Origin: a virus
Virus record (IMG/VR): IMGVR_UViG_3300046007_002078
Coordinates: 1-47,215 of that record
Reading direction: 5' to 3' (one strand)
Length of the DNA stretch: 47,215 bases
This document shows, piece after piece, positions 8,784 to 14,628 of the stretch. Both the position numbers and the translations under genes were made by a program. The notes under the pieces were generated by a model. It saw nothing but the letters and a program-made list of their open reading frames with translations. It did no database searches and was not told the DNA's origin. Numbering within the stretch: the first letter of the stretch is position 1; every line of letters begins with the position of its first letter.

Positions 8784-8999
8784 ATGATGAATAATAAAAC
8801 AATCGACCCGCACTTAGTTAAAATGGAGAAACCTGGTGTATCTGGATTAAACCATTTATGGGACGGACCATTAGATATGTCTGCTTATCCAAAAGGACAA
8901 GGATTTAGTGGGGGTAAAAATGGTATGAAATTAAAATTAGATTGTGGATGCGGAGGCGCACCACTTGAGCCTATTACGCAACGTGCTAAAAGAAGATAA
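8784..8999 (+). CDS. Small protein with Cys-Gly cluster
   Basis: 71 residues. The centre is Gly/Met-rich (PKGQGFSGGKNGMKLKL), then comes DCGCGGAPLEPI with two closely spaced cysteines, and it ends in a basic RAKRR. Two cysteines are too few for a zinc finger alone, but a metal site in a dimer is possible. It lies 18 bases after the previous gene and 3 bases before the next small gene. Similarity in style (small, basic, Gly/Met-rich) to the neighbours at 8463 and 9923 suggests a related accessory set. Function unknown. Confidence 0.5.
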   Translation: MMNNKTIDPHLVKMEKPGVSGLNHLWDGPLDMSAYPKGQGFSGGKNGMKLKLDCGCGGAPLEPITQRAKRR

Positions 9000-9002
9000 A
9001 AA

Positions 9003-9167
9003 ATGACATTTACGGATTTGAAGCTTTATACTCTAAACTCAGTGTCATTAATGTTAAGTATGACAGCAATAGAACCATTCCTAAAAATAACTTTGTTATT
9101 GGTATCAATAGGGTATACATTACATAAGTGGATGCATATAGGTGGTAAAAAAGAAGAGAACAATTAA
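9003..9167 (+). CDS. Small single-TM peptide, holin-like
   Basis: 54 residues. A hydrophobic helix at about residues 26-40 (FLKITLLLVSIGYTL) follows an amphipathic N-terminal half, and the tail is charged (HKWMHIGGKKEENN). The ATG lies 3 bases after the previous stop and the frame ends 11 bases before the next gene, filling the gap exactly, which supports it as a gene. One TM plus a charged tail would fit a class III holin, an antiholin or another inner-membrane modulator. No sequence family is recognised, and the main lysis cassette is 3 kb upstream. Confidence 0.5.
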   Translation: MTFTDLKLYTLNSVSLMLSMTAIEPFLKITLLLVSIGYTLHKWMHIGGKKEENN

Positions 9168-9178
9168 TATATAAACTT

Positions 9179-9490
9179 ATGGCGTTCAAACTAAGAAGTC
9201 CATACGAAATTGATAACACTCCTATCTATCAACAAGATATGGGTGATGATGTTTTAGGCATGGCTACAAATAAAGGTAGTATACTTATAAATAAAAATGT
9301 TTCGCCTGCTGTATTAAAAAAGAATAAAACAATCTCTCATGAGAAAGTTCATTTAGATCAAATGAATAGGGGTGATTTAGATTACAACGATTCGTATGTA
9401 TTCTGGAAAGGTAAAAAATACCCTCGAGCTACAATGAAAGAGGGTAGTAAGAAATTGCCATGGGAACAAGAAGCTTATGCAAAACAATAA
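9179..9490 (+). CDS. Small HEXXH-motif protein, putative zinc peptidase
   Basis: 103 residues. It contains HEKVH at 54-58, preceded by a hydrophobic strand and polar turn (LKKNKTISHEKVHLDQM), and a later Glu-rich WEQEAYA at 95-101. H54, E55 and H58 with E96 or E98 could form a gluzincin-type zinc site. The spacing and the helix around HEXXH look like a minimal zincin domain. At 103 residues it is shorter than most active metallopeptidases, so an inactive or structural derivative is possible. It is cytoplasmic, as no signal peptide is present. It lies among small accessory genes between groES and the tRNA. Confidence 0.55.
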   Translation: MAFKLRSPYEIDNTPIYQQDMGDDVLGMATNKGSILINKNVSPAVLKKNKTISHEKVHLDQMNRGDLDYNDSYVFWKGKKYPRATMKEGSKKLPWEQEAYAKQ

Positions 9491-9503
9491 AAAGTAAATA
9501 TTA

Positions 9504-9512
9504 TACGTAATA
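9504..9512 (+). promoter_or_regulatory. Candidate promoter motif TACGTAATA upstream of secreted-protein gene
   Basis: Second exact copy of TACGTAATA, starting 45 bases before the ATG at 9549, the same distance as the copy before groEL. The stretch between motif and start codon is almost pure A/T with no Shine-Dalgarno, as for the groEL leader. It probably marks a separate transcription start for the secreted-protein gene. Confidence 0.35.
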
Positions 9513-9548
9513 TATATATTAATACTAATCTAATTAAATATATACATT

Positions 9549-9908
9549 ATGAGAAATTTATTTATTATTACAGCATTGACATTATCGTTATTCTCTAACG
9601 CTCAAAAAATGAGTAAAGAATTTTTAAAAGGAGAATGGACATCAAATGGAGAAGCAACGGAGATTTTGTTTTCTTTTACAGATAAAAAAGAATTTATTAT
9701 TCAAGAAGTTTCATCAACTAGTGGAAGACCACTTGATGTTATAAGTTATCAAATTACAAAAGGGGCTTTATATGTAAAAGCATATTTTGAACCAAATGAC
9801 TTTGAATCAATAACTAAATTTATAATTGTAGATAATGATACTATGGTGGCCAACATAGTTAGTGAACATCCTGGTCAGGTTATATATAAAAGAATAAAAA
9901 ACAACTAA
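9549..9908 (+). CDS. Secreted small protein, lipocalin-like in outline
   Basis: 119 residues. The N-terminus is a clear Sec signal (MRNLFIITALTLSLFSNAQ) with probable cleavage before Gln19, a common Bacteroidota pattern. The mature part begins with 'FLKGEWTSNGEATEILFSF', then alternating strands, resembling the 'xxGxW' opening of small lipocalin-like beta-barrels found in Bacteroidota. A periplasmic phage product expressed inside the cell suggests an accessory (moron-type) function such as altering the infected cell surface; this is inference. It has its own 58-base leader with the TACGTAATA motif. The low-complexity, host-like style sets it apart from the virion genes. Confidence 0.6.
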   Translation: MRNLFIITALTLSLFSNAQKMSKEFLKGEWTSNGEATEILFSFTDKKEFIIQEVSSTSGRPLDVISYQITKGALYVKAYFEPNDFESITKFIIVDNDTMVANIVSEHPGQVIYKRIKNN

Positions 9909-9922
9909 AAAAAATAAACAAA

Positions 9923-10750
9923 ATGAAAACTCCATTTAAAATGACTCCAGGCAGAGGTAATATGCCAAAAACAGGGAGAGGTATTTCTCCTACATTAATG
10001 AGCAAATCTCCAATGTACCAGACAGGTGATGTTGAAAAAACCGGCTATGGTATGATGAAAGAGAAAGAGAGTAGAGCTAAAGTGAAAGCGGATCCAGCAG
10101 GATATGCAAAAAGAGACAAAGAAGCAGGAATGACAAGAAACTTTGCTACAAACGAACTTAAGCCAAACGCTTATGAAAAAAAATATTTACCTGGAGGTGA
10201 GGGTCAAAACGATAGAATTATAGATGGAGCTGGAAAAGTAATAGCGGAATCTAAAGGTACACACCCTAATGCTAGAAAAAAATTAAAAGCTGAATATGAC
10301 AGAGCAAAATTAATTACAGATACGCAAAGATCTAATAAAACAGAAGTACTTAATGCTTTTGGAGGAGGAACGCCTACTGAAAAATTAAGTGAGAAACAAA
10401 AACAAGCTTTAATAAATGCAACTAGAGCTAAAGTTTCTGAAACGCCTGCTAAACAAATGTCAAAAGGTGCATTTAAAAAACCAGCAATGACTTCTACAAC
10501 TGCAAAACCAAAAGCGTCAAAAACGCCAATGAAACAGTACATTGATCCTAAGGCCAAAGAAAGAGAACAAAAAAGATTGAAAGATATGACTCCAAGCCAA
10601 AGAAAAGCAGAGGGTACCAGTTTAGCCGGAGATAGAGGTAGAATTAAGAGAGAAGGGCCAACAGGACCGCAAAAAGGCAAAATGGACACAAAATCTAACA
10701 GAAAATCTCCAGCTATGCAAATGAGTAAATTAAAAAAGAAGTCTTGCTAA
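9923..10750 (+). CDS. Very basic, probably disordered protein
   Basis: 275 residues with extreme Lys/Arg, Met, Pro and Thr content and almost no large hydrophobics. Short motifs recur: MTPGRG, SPTLMSKSPM, TPAKQMSKG, KTPMKQY, SPAMQMSK. It ends in KLKKKSC. Such composition suits binding to DNA or RNA, or an internal virion protein that neutralises packaged DNA, but no domain is recognisable. It lies 14 bases after the secreted-protein gene and directly abuts the next gene (TAA then ATG). The style resembles the smaller proteins at 8463 and 8784. Confidence 0.55.
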   Translation: MKTPFKMTPGRGNMPKTGRGISPTLMSKSPMYQTGDVEKTGYGMMKEKESRAKVKADPAGYAKRDKEAGMTRNFATNELKPNAYEKKYLPGGEGQNDRIIDGAGKVIAESKGTHPNARKKLKAEYDRAKLITDTQRSNKTEVLNAFGGGTPTEKLSEKQKQALINATRAKVSETPAKQMSKGAFKKPAMTSTTAKPKASKTPMKQYIDPKAKEREQKRLKDMTPSQRKAEGTSLAGDRGRIKREGPTGPQKGKMDTKSNRKSPAMQMSKLKKKSC

Positions 10751-10990
10751 ATGAAAAATATATCTACAAAAGGTTATAAAAGAAATAGTCCTGATAAAAA
10801 CAGAGCATACAACATTATACCAAGCGGAGATATAACAATGGAAGATGTAGATTTTCCAGTATTAGGCATAGACAATAAAGGTAATAAAAAAGTAATGCAA
10901 CCAGGGAACAATTATAAGTTTCCTGGAAGTGTTGTTTTAGAAGTGCCAATAAAAAAACAAAGTTTATATAATAGATTATTTAAAAAATAA
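10751..10990 (+). CDS. Small conserved-looking phage protein
   Basis: 79 residues. The order is basic N-terminus (STKGYKRNSPDKNRAYNIIP), an acidic beta centre (ITMEDVDFPVLGIDNKGN) and 'MQPGNNYKFPGSVVLEVP', then a basic tail. I recall similar 'YNIIPSGxITMxxVxFPV' proteins in other Bacteroidota phages with no known function. It starts directly after the basic protein's stop, so the two are probably co-translated, and a tRNA-like gene follows 5 bases later. No signal, TM or catalytic motif. Confidence 0.55.
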   Translation: MKNISTKGYKRNSPDKNRAYNIIPSGDITMEDVDFPVLGIDNKGNKKVMQPGNNYKFPGSVVLEVPIKKQSLYNRLFKK

Positions 10991-10995
10991 ACTGA

Positions 10996-11070
10996 TAGCA
11001 GGTGGGAGGTAAGGTATCTCACGGGTCTCATAAGCCCGCTTAAACTGGTTCGACTCCAGTACGTTGCTAC
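10996..11070 (+). tRNA. tRNA-like gene, anticodon CAT (Met or Ile2)
   Basis: The anticodon arm is perfect in form: CGGGT (11022-11026), loop CTCATAA (11027-11033), GCCCG (11034-11038), anticodon CAT at 11029-11031. The T arm is ACTGG, TTCGACT, CCAGT (11044-11060). The D arm is weaker (GGAG or GGGA against TCTC, around 11005-11020). The acceptor is odd: TAGCAG (10996-11001) pairs with TTGCTA (11064-11069, one G-T), which leaves three unpaired bases after the T stem and one mismatch. CCA is not encoded. CAT could be Met or, if modified to lysidine, AUA-reading Ile. It may be a decaying or unusual tRNA. Confidence 0.6.
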
Positions 11071-11097
11071 TAATTATTAACAATTAAATCAAGTAAA

Positions 11098-11355
11098 ATG
11101 AAAAAAGTGGAAACAAAAACTATTAAGAAAGATCAATTAGAAAAAATCGTTGCTCAACAAAAAGACTTAAACGTATTGTTAACGAACATTGGTGTTCTAG
11201 AAACACAAAAGCATTCGTTATTACATCAGGTTGCTGAAGTCAACAAAGAAGTTGAGGATTTTAAATCAGAATTGGAATCTGAATATGGTGCTATTAATAT
11301 TAACCTAGAAGACGGTAGTTATACTGAAATCGAAAAGGAAGAAAGTAATGGCTAA
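11098..11355 (+). CDS. Small coiled-coil protein
   Basis: 85 residues. Residues about 10-65 form a heptad-like helix (DQLEKIVAQQKDLNVLLTNI, HSLLHQVAEVNKEVEDFKSE), followed by a short acidic tail with INLEDGSY. It is predicted as a dimeric or trimeric coiled coil. I recall similar 80-90-residue helical proteins placed just ahead of the terminase and co-chaperonin genes in marine phages, without function. It is the first gene after the tRNA, and its end overlaps the next gene by 8 bases, so it opens the packaging/virion operon. Confidence 0.6.
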   Translation: MKKVETKTIKKDQLEKIVAQQKDLNVLLTNIGVLETQKHSLLHQVAEVNKEVEDFKSELESEYGAININLEDGSYTEIEKEESNG

Positions 11356-11575
11356 TGTCATTAGAAAAATAAGTATTGGGGCTGACTATAAGAATGAAGC
11401 AATGCACTATTCAGTACATCAAGAAGTATACGGGGGACATAAAATCTCCCATATACTATTTGAGGAAGCGGATAATTCATACAATATTTATATAAAGAAA
11501 AGCGATGAGGTTATGCCGTGGAAGAAATTTAACAGTCACATGGCTATTTCAGTGGAATATGATTTAGAATACTAA
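11348..11575 (+). CDS. Hypothetical small phage protein
   Basis: 75 residues. 'ISIGADYKNEAMHYSVHQEV' is followed by 'YNIYIKKSDEVMPWKKF' and an acidic 'SVEYDLEY' end. It appears to be a small beta-rich domain. Not recognised beyond a vague resemblance to unnamed proteins preceding phage co-chaperonins. It overlaps the upstream coiled-coil gene by 8 bases and the next gene by 1 base (TAATG), so expression is coupled to the co-chaperonin and terminase genes. Confidence 0.6.
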   Translation: MANVIRKISIGADYKNEAMHYSVHQEVYGGHKISHILFEEADNSYNIYIKKSDEVMPWKKFNSHMAISVEYDLEY

Positions 11576-12192
11576 TGAGAAGTGCATTTAGCTTTATTGT
11601 TAAACCTGTAGGTAACAGATACGACAATACAGTTAAAGTTGGTGATAAAGATTTAGTTGTTAACACATCGATTGAATCTTTTAAAGCTGTTAATAATATG
11701 GCTGAAGTTTTAGCTGTACCCTTATTTGGAACAACTGATATTAAAGTTGGAGACAAAGTAATAATACATCATAATGTTTTTAGAAGATTTTATGATATAA
11801 AGGGTAAACCAAAGAACAGTAGATCATACTTTGACGAAGACAAGTATTTTGTAGATTTTGATCAGATATATTTATATGGTGATGTTGGTAATTGGAAAGC
11901 TTTTGGCGACCGTTGCTTTATACAACCAATAAAAAATAATAACAGTTTTAGCTTAGAAAAAGAGCAAAGACTTATTGGAATACTAAAATATGGTAATAGC
12001 TCCTTAAATGAAGTGAAAATAGTACCAGGTGACTTAGTAGGATATAAACCATACGGGGAATTTGAATTTATTATAGAAGGTAAACGATTATACTGTATGA
12101 AATCAAATGATATTGTAATTAAATATGAATATAGAGGAGACGAAGCAGAATATAATCCAAGCTGGACACAAAGCGGTATTGGAGTTAATTAA
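11575..12192 (+). CDS. Phage co-chaperonin with two GroES-like domains
   Basis: 205 residues, likely a virion-assembly co-chaperonin acting like T4 gp31 with a GroEL ring. The N-terminal half (about 1-108) has 'FSFIVKPVGNRYDN', 'AEVLAVPLFG' and 'DIKVGDKVIIHHNVFR', the GroES barrel pattern with the 'VGDxVxxH' turn. The C-terminal half (about 112-190) repeats it: 'DRCFIQPIK', 'EQRLIGILKYGN', 'KIVPGDLVGYKPYGEFEF', 'KRLYCMKSNDIVIKYE', the last matching the GroES 'YRMxxxDIL' end. Similar proteins are annotated as co-chaperonin GroES in marine phages. It overlaps the small terminase-like gene by 68 bases. A second, standard-size GroES lies at 7760. Confidence 0.7.
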   Translation: MRSAFSFIVKPVGNRYDNTVKVGDKDLVVNTSIESFKAVNNMAEVLAVPLFGTTDIKVGDKVIIHHNVFRRFYDIKGKPKNSRSYFDEDKYFVDFDQIYLYGDVGNWKAFGDRCFIQPIKNNNSFSLEKEQRLIGILKYGNSSLNEVKIVPGDLVGYKPYGEFEFIIEGKRLYCMKSNDIVIKYEYRGDEAEYNPSWTQSGIGVN

Positions 12193-12403
12193 GGTTGCTG
12201 AAGAAGCTATCTTAGATAATGGGGAAGATGACTTAGCCGCAGATAAATTAAAAAATGCCGCAGCAACAAAAAAGTTAGCTATCTTCGATGCATTCGAGAT
12301 ACTTAGTCGTATTGAAGAAGAAAGACAAAAATTAGATGCTCAAGATGCGAGCGAAAAAGCAAGCAAAGTTTTTAAAGGGTTTGCGGAAGGGAGATCTAAA
12401 TAA
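12125..12403 (+). CDS. Putative terminase small subunit
   Basis: 92 residues, helical. 'AGHKAVLELIKVAEEAIL' is followed by 'DLAADKLKNAAATKKLAIFD' and 'AFEILSRIEEERQKLD'. It lies directly before and overlaps the large terminase by 1 base (TAATG), the usual small-subunit position, and a short all-helical protein fits the oligomeric DNA-recognition subunit. I recall close relatives beside terminases in marine phages. The start lies 68 bases inside the preceding co-chaperonin gene; the next in-frame methionine is too far downstream, so the long overlap is likely real. No classic helix-turn-helix can be identified by eye. Confidence 0.6.
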   Translation: MNIEETKQNIIQAGHKAVLELIKVAEEAILDNGEDDLAADKLKNAAATKKLAIFDAFEILSRIEEERQKLDAQDASEKASKVFKGFAEGRSK

Positions 12404-14625
12404 TGTACGAACAAAATTTAATAACCACATTAACTGACTATATTAAACCAACTATTATAAGTAGGCTTAATAAAAGCAAGAAGTGGGAATACGGATATAA
12501 TAAAGATCATGATGTAATTGTTATAAGCAAAACAGGTAAGATTGGAGAAATTGTAGAAATACAAAATTTAAAGATTGCATTACCTTATATTGAAAACGCT
12601 TACAAAAGATCTAATAAGAAGGAAGAACAATATTGGGAACAAGCTAAATATCCAAAAGAGCTTGAGCGTATCAAAAGCGTATTTGACTGGAATAAATATC
12701 CAGATAAATTTAAAGAAAATTGGTATGACTTTATTGATGCAGAATTCAAATACAGAGAAGAAGGTTTTTCTTTTTACAACAATGGCGTACCTACTTATAT
12801 AACTGGTACACATTATATGTATTTACAATGGAGCAAGATTGACGTTGGTGCTCCGGATTTTCGTGAATCTAACAGAGTGTTCTTTATATTTTGGGAAGCT
12901 TGTAAAGCAGATAATAGATGTTATGGTATGTGCTATTTAAAGAATAGACGTTCAGGATTTTCATTTATGTCTTCTGCTGAATTAGTTAACCAAGCTACAT
13001 TAAGTTCTGACACAAGATATGGAATACTATCGAAGTCAGGAGCCGATGCAAAGAAAATGTTTACGGATAAGGTTGTACCTATATCAATAAACTATCCTTT
13101 TTTCTTTAAACCAATTCAAGATGGTATGGACCGTCCGAAAACTGAATTAGCTTATAGAATACCTGCATCAAAATTAACAAGAAGAAAATTAGATGCTCAA
13201 GAGCAATTAGAAGAGCTTGAAGGATTAGATACTACGATTGACTGGAAGAATACTGGAGACAATAGCTATGATGGTGAAAAGTTAAGATTATTAGTTCATG
13301 ATGAAAGTGGTAAATGGGAAAAACCGGATAACATTCTAAATAACTGGCGAGTTACAAAAACGTGTGTTAGATTAGGTAGTAAGATCGTAGGTAAATGTAT
13401 GATGGGATCTACTTCTAACGCTTTAGATAAAGGAGGAGAAAACTTTAAGAAATTATATTATAGTTCAGATGTAACTAAGCGTAACCGTAATGGTCAAACA
13501 AGTTCTGGATTATATTCTTTATTTATACCAATGGAATGGAACTTTGAAGGTTTTATAGATAAGTTTGGTATGCCTGTTTTCTTAACTCCAGAGCAGCCTA
13601 TTAAAGGAGCAGATGATATGTGGATTGATTATGGGGTTATTGAGCATTGGCAAAATGAAGTTGATGGTTTAAAATCAGATCAAGATGCATTAAACGAATA
13701 CTACAGACAGTTTCCAAGAACCGAGCAACATGCTTTTAGAGATGAAGCAAAGCAATCTTTATTTAATCTTTCAAAAATATACGAACAAATAGATTATAAT
13801 GATGATTTAAGAAACTCAAATGTTTTAACCCAAGGAAGTTTTCAATGGGAGAACGGTGTGCAAGACAGCAAAGTGATGTTTGTACCAAATAAAGACGGTA
13901 GATTTTTAATTTCTTGGATTCCTCCGCTAAATCTTCAAAATCGTGTGATTATAAAGAATGGGGTTAAATACCCAGGTAACGAACATTGCGGTGCTTTTGG
14001 TTGTGATAGTTACGATATATCAGGAACAGTTGATGAAAGTAGAGGCTCTAAAGGAGCTTTACACGGATTAACAAAGTTTTCAATGGAAGATGTTCCACCT
14101 AGTCATTTCTTTTTAGAATATATAGCTAGGCCTCAAACAGCTGAGATATTCTTTGAAGATGTTTTAATGGCTTTGGTATTTTATGGAATGCCAATATTAG
14201 CAGAGAATAACAAACCTAGATTGCTTTACTACTTAAAAAGAAGAGGATATAGAGGTTATTCAATGAACAGACCGGATAAGATATGGAATAAGTTATCACC
14301 AGCAGAAAAAGAAATTGGTGGTATACCTTCAGCTTCACAAGATATGTTACAAGCTCATGCAGCAGCTATTGAATCCTACATCGACAAATATGTGGGTTTA
14401 TTAGAAAGAGGTTACGGTGATATGTATTTTCAAAAAACTTTGAATGACTGGTCTAGATTTAATATAAATAATAGAACTAAGCATGATGCTACTATTAGTT
14501 CAGGTTTAGCTATAATGGCTTGCAACAAAAACGCTTACACACCTGTATTTCACGCTCCAAAAGAGACCGTGTCTTTAGGTTTTAAAAAATATAATAACGA
14601 AGGTTTTAGTTCAAAAATAATATAA
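12403..14625 (+). CDS. terL: Terminase large subunit
   Basis: 740 residues, the packaging motor: an N-terminal ATPase that pumps DNA through the portal and a C-terminal RNase-H-like nuclease that cuts concatemers. The ATPase has an atypical Walker A around 180-187 (KNRRSGFS, following YGMCYL) and a Walker B at 296-301 (LLVHDE). The nuclease domain shows 'GAFGCDSYDISG' with D535, and later 'MALVFYGMPILAENN'. The length exceeds T7 gp19 (586 residues) and is nearer to the large terminases of big Bacteroidota and marine podoviruses. It overlaps the small-subunit gene by 1 base and is followed 3 bases later by the portal gene. Confidence 0.88.
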   Translation: MYEQNLITTLTDYIKPTIISRLNKSKKWEYGYNKDHDVIVISKTGKIGEIVEIQNLKIALPYIENAYKRSNKKEEQYWEQAKYPKELERIKSVFDWNKYPDKFKENWYDFIDAEFKYREEGFSFYNNGVPTYITGTHYMYLQWSKIDVGAPDFRESNRVFFIFWEACKADNRCYGMCYLKNRRSGFSFMSSAELVNQATLSSDTRYGILSKSGADAKKMFTDKVVPISINYPFFFKPIQDGMDRPKTELAYRIPASKLTRRKLDAQEQLEELEGLDTTIDWKNTGDNSYDGEKLRLLVHDESGKWEKPDNILNNWRVTKTCVRLGSKIVGKCMMGSTSNALDKGGENFKKLYYSSDVTKRNRNGQTSSGLYSLFIPMEWNFEGFIDKFGMPVFLTPEQPIKGADDMWIDYGVIEHWQNEVDGLKSDQDALNEYYRQFPRTEQHAFRDEAKQSLFNLSKIYEQIDYNDDLRNSNVLTQGSFQWENGVQDSKVMFVPNKDGRFLISWIPPLNLQNRVIIKNGVKYPGNEHCGAFGCDSYDISGTVDESRGSKGALHGLTKFSMEDVPPSHFFLEYIARPQTAEIFFEDVLMALVFYGMPILAENNKPRLLYYLKRRGYRGYSMNRPDKIWNKLSPAEKEIGGIPSASQDMLQAHAAAIESYIDKYVGLLERGYGDMYFQKTLNDWSRFNINNRTKHDATISSGLAIMACNKNAYTPVFHAPKETVSLGFKKYNNEGFSSKII

Positions 14626-14628
14626 TAG

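Noticed and set aside
10204-10689. 161-residue minus-strand open frame
   Set aside because: Antisense to the basic protein gene; its hydrophobic content is the mirror of lysine codons on the other strand.
10996-11070. Initiator tRNA-fMet assignment for the CAT tRNA
   Set aside because: The three G-C pairs next to the anticodon loop are not in the initiator positions (29-31/39-41), since pair 31-39 is T-G; Met versus Ile2 is left open.
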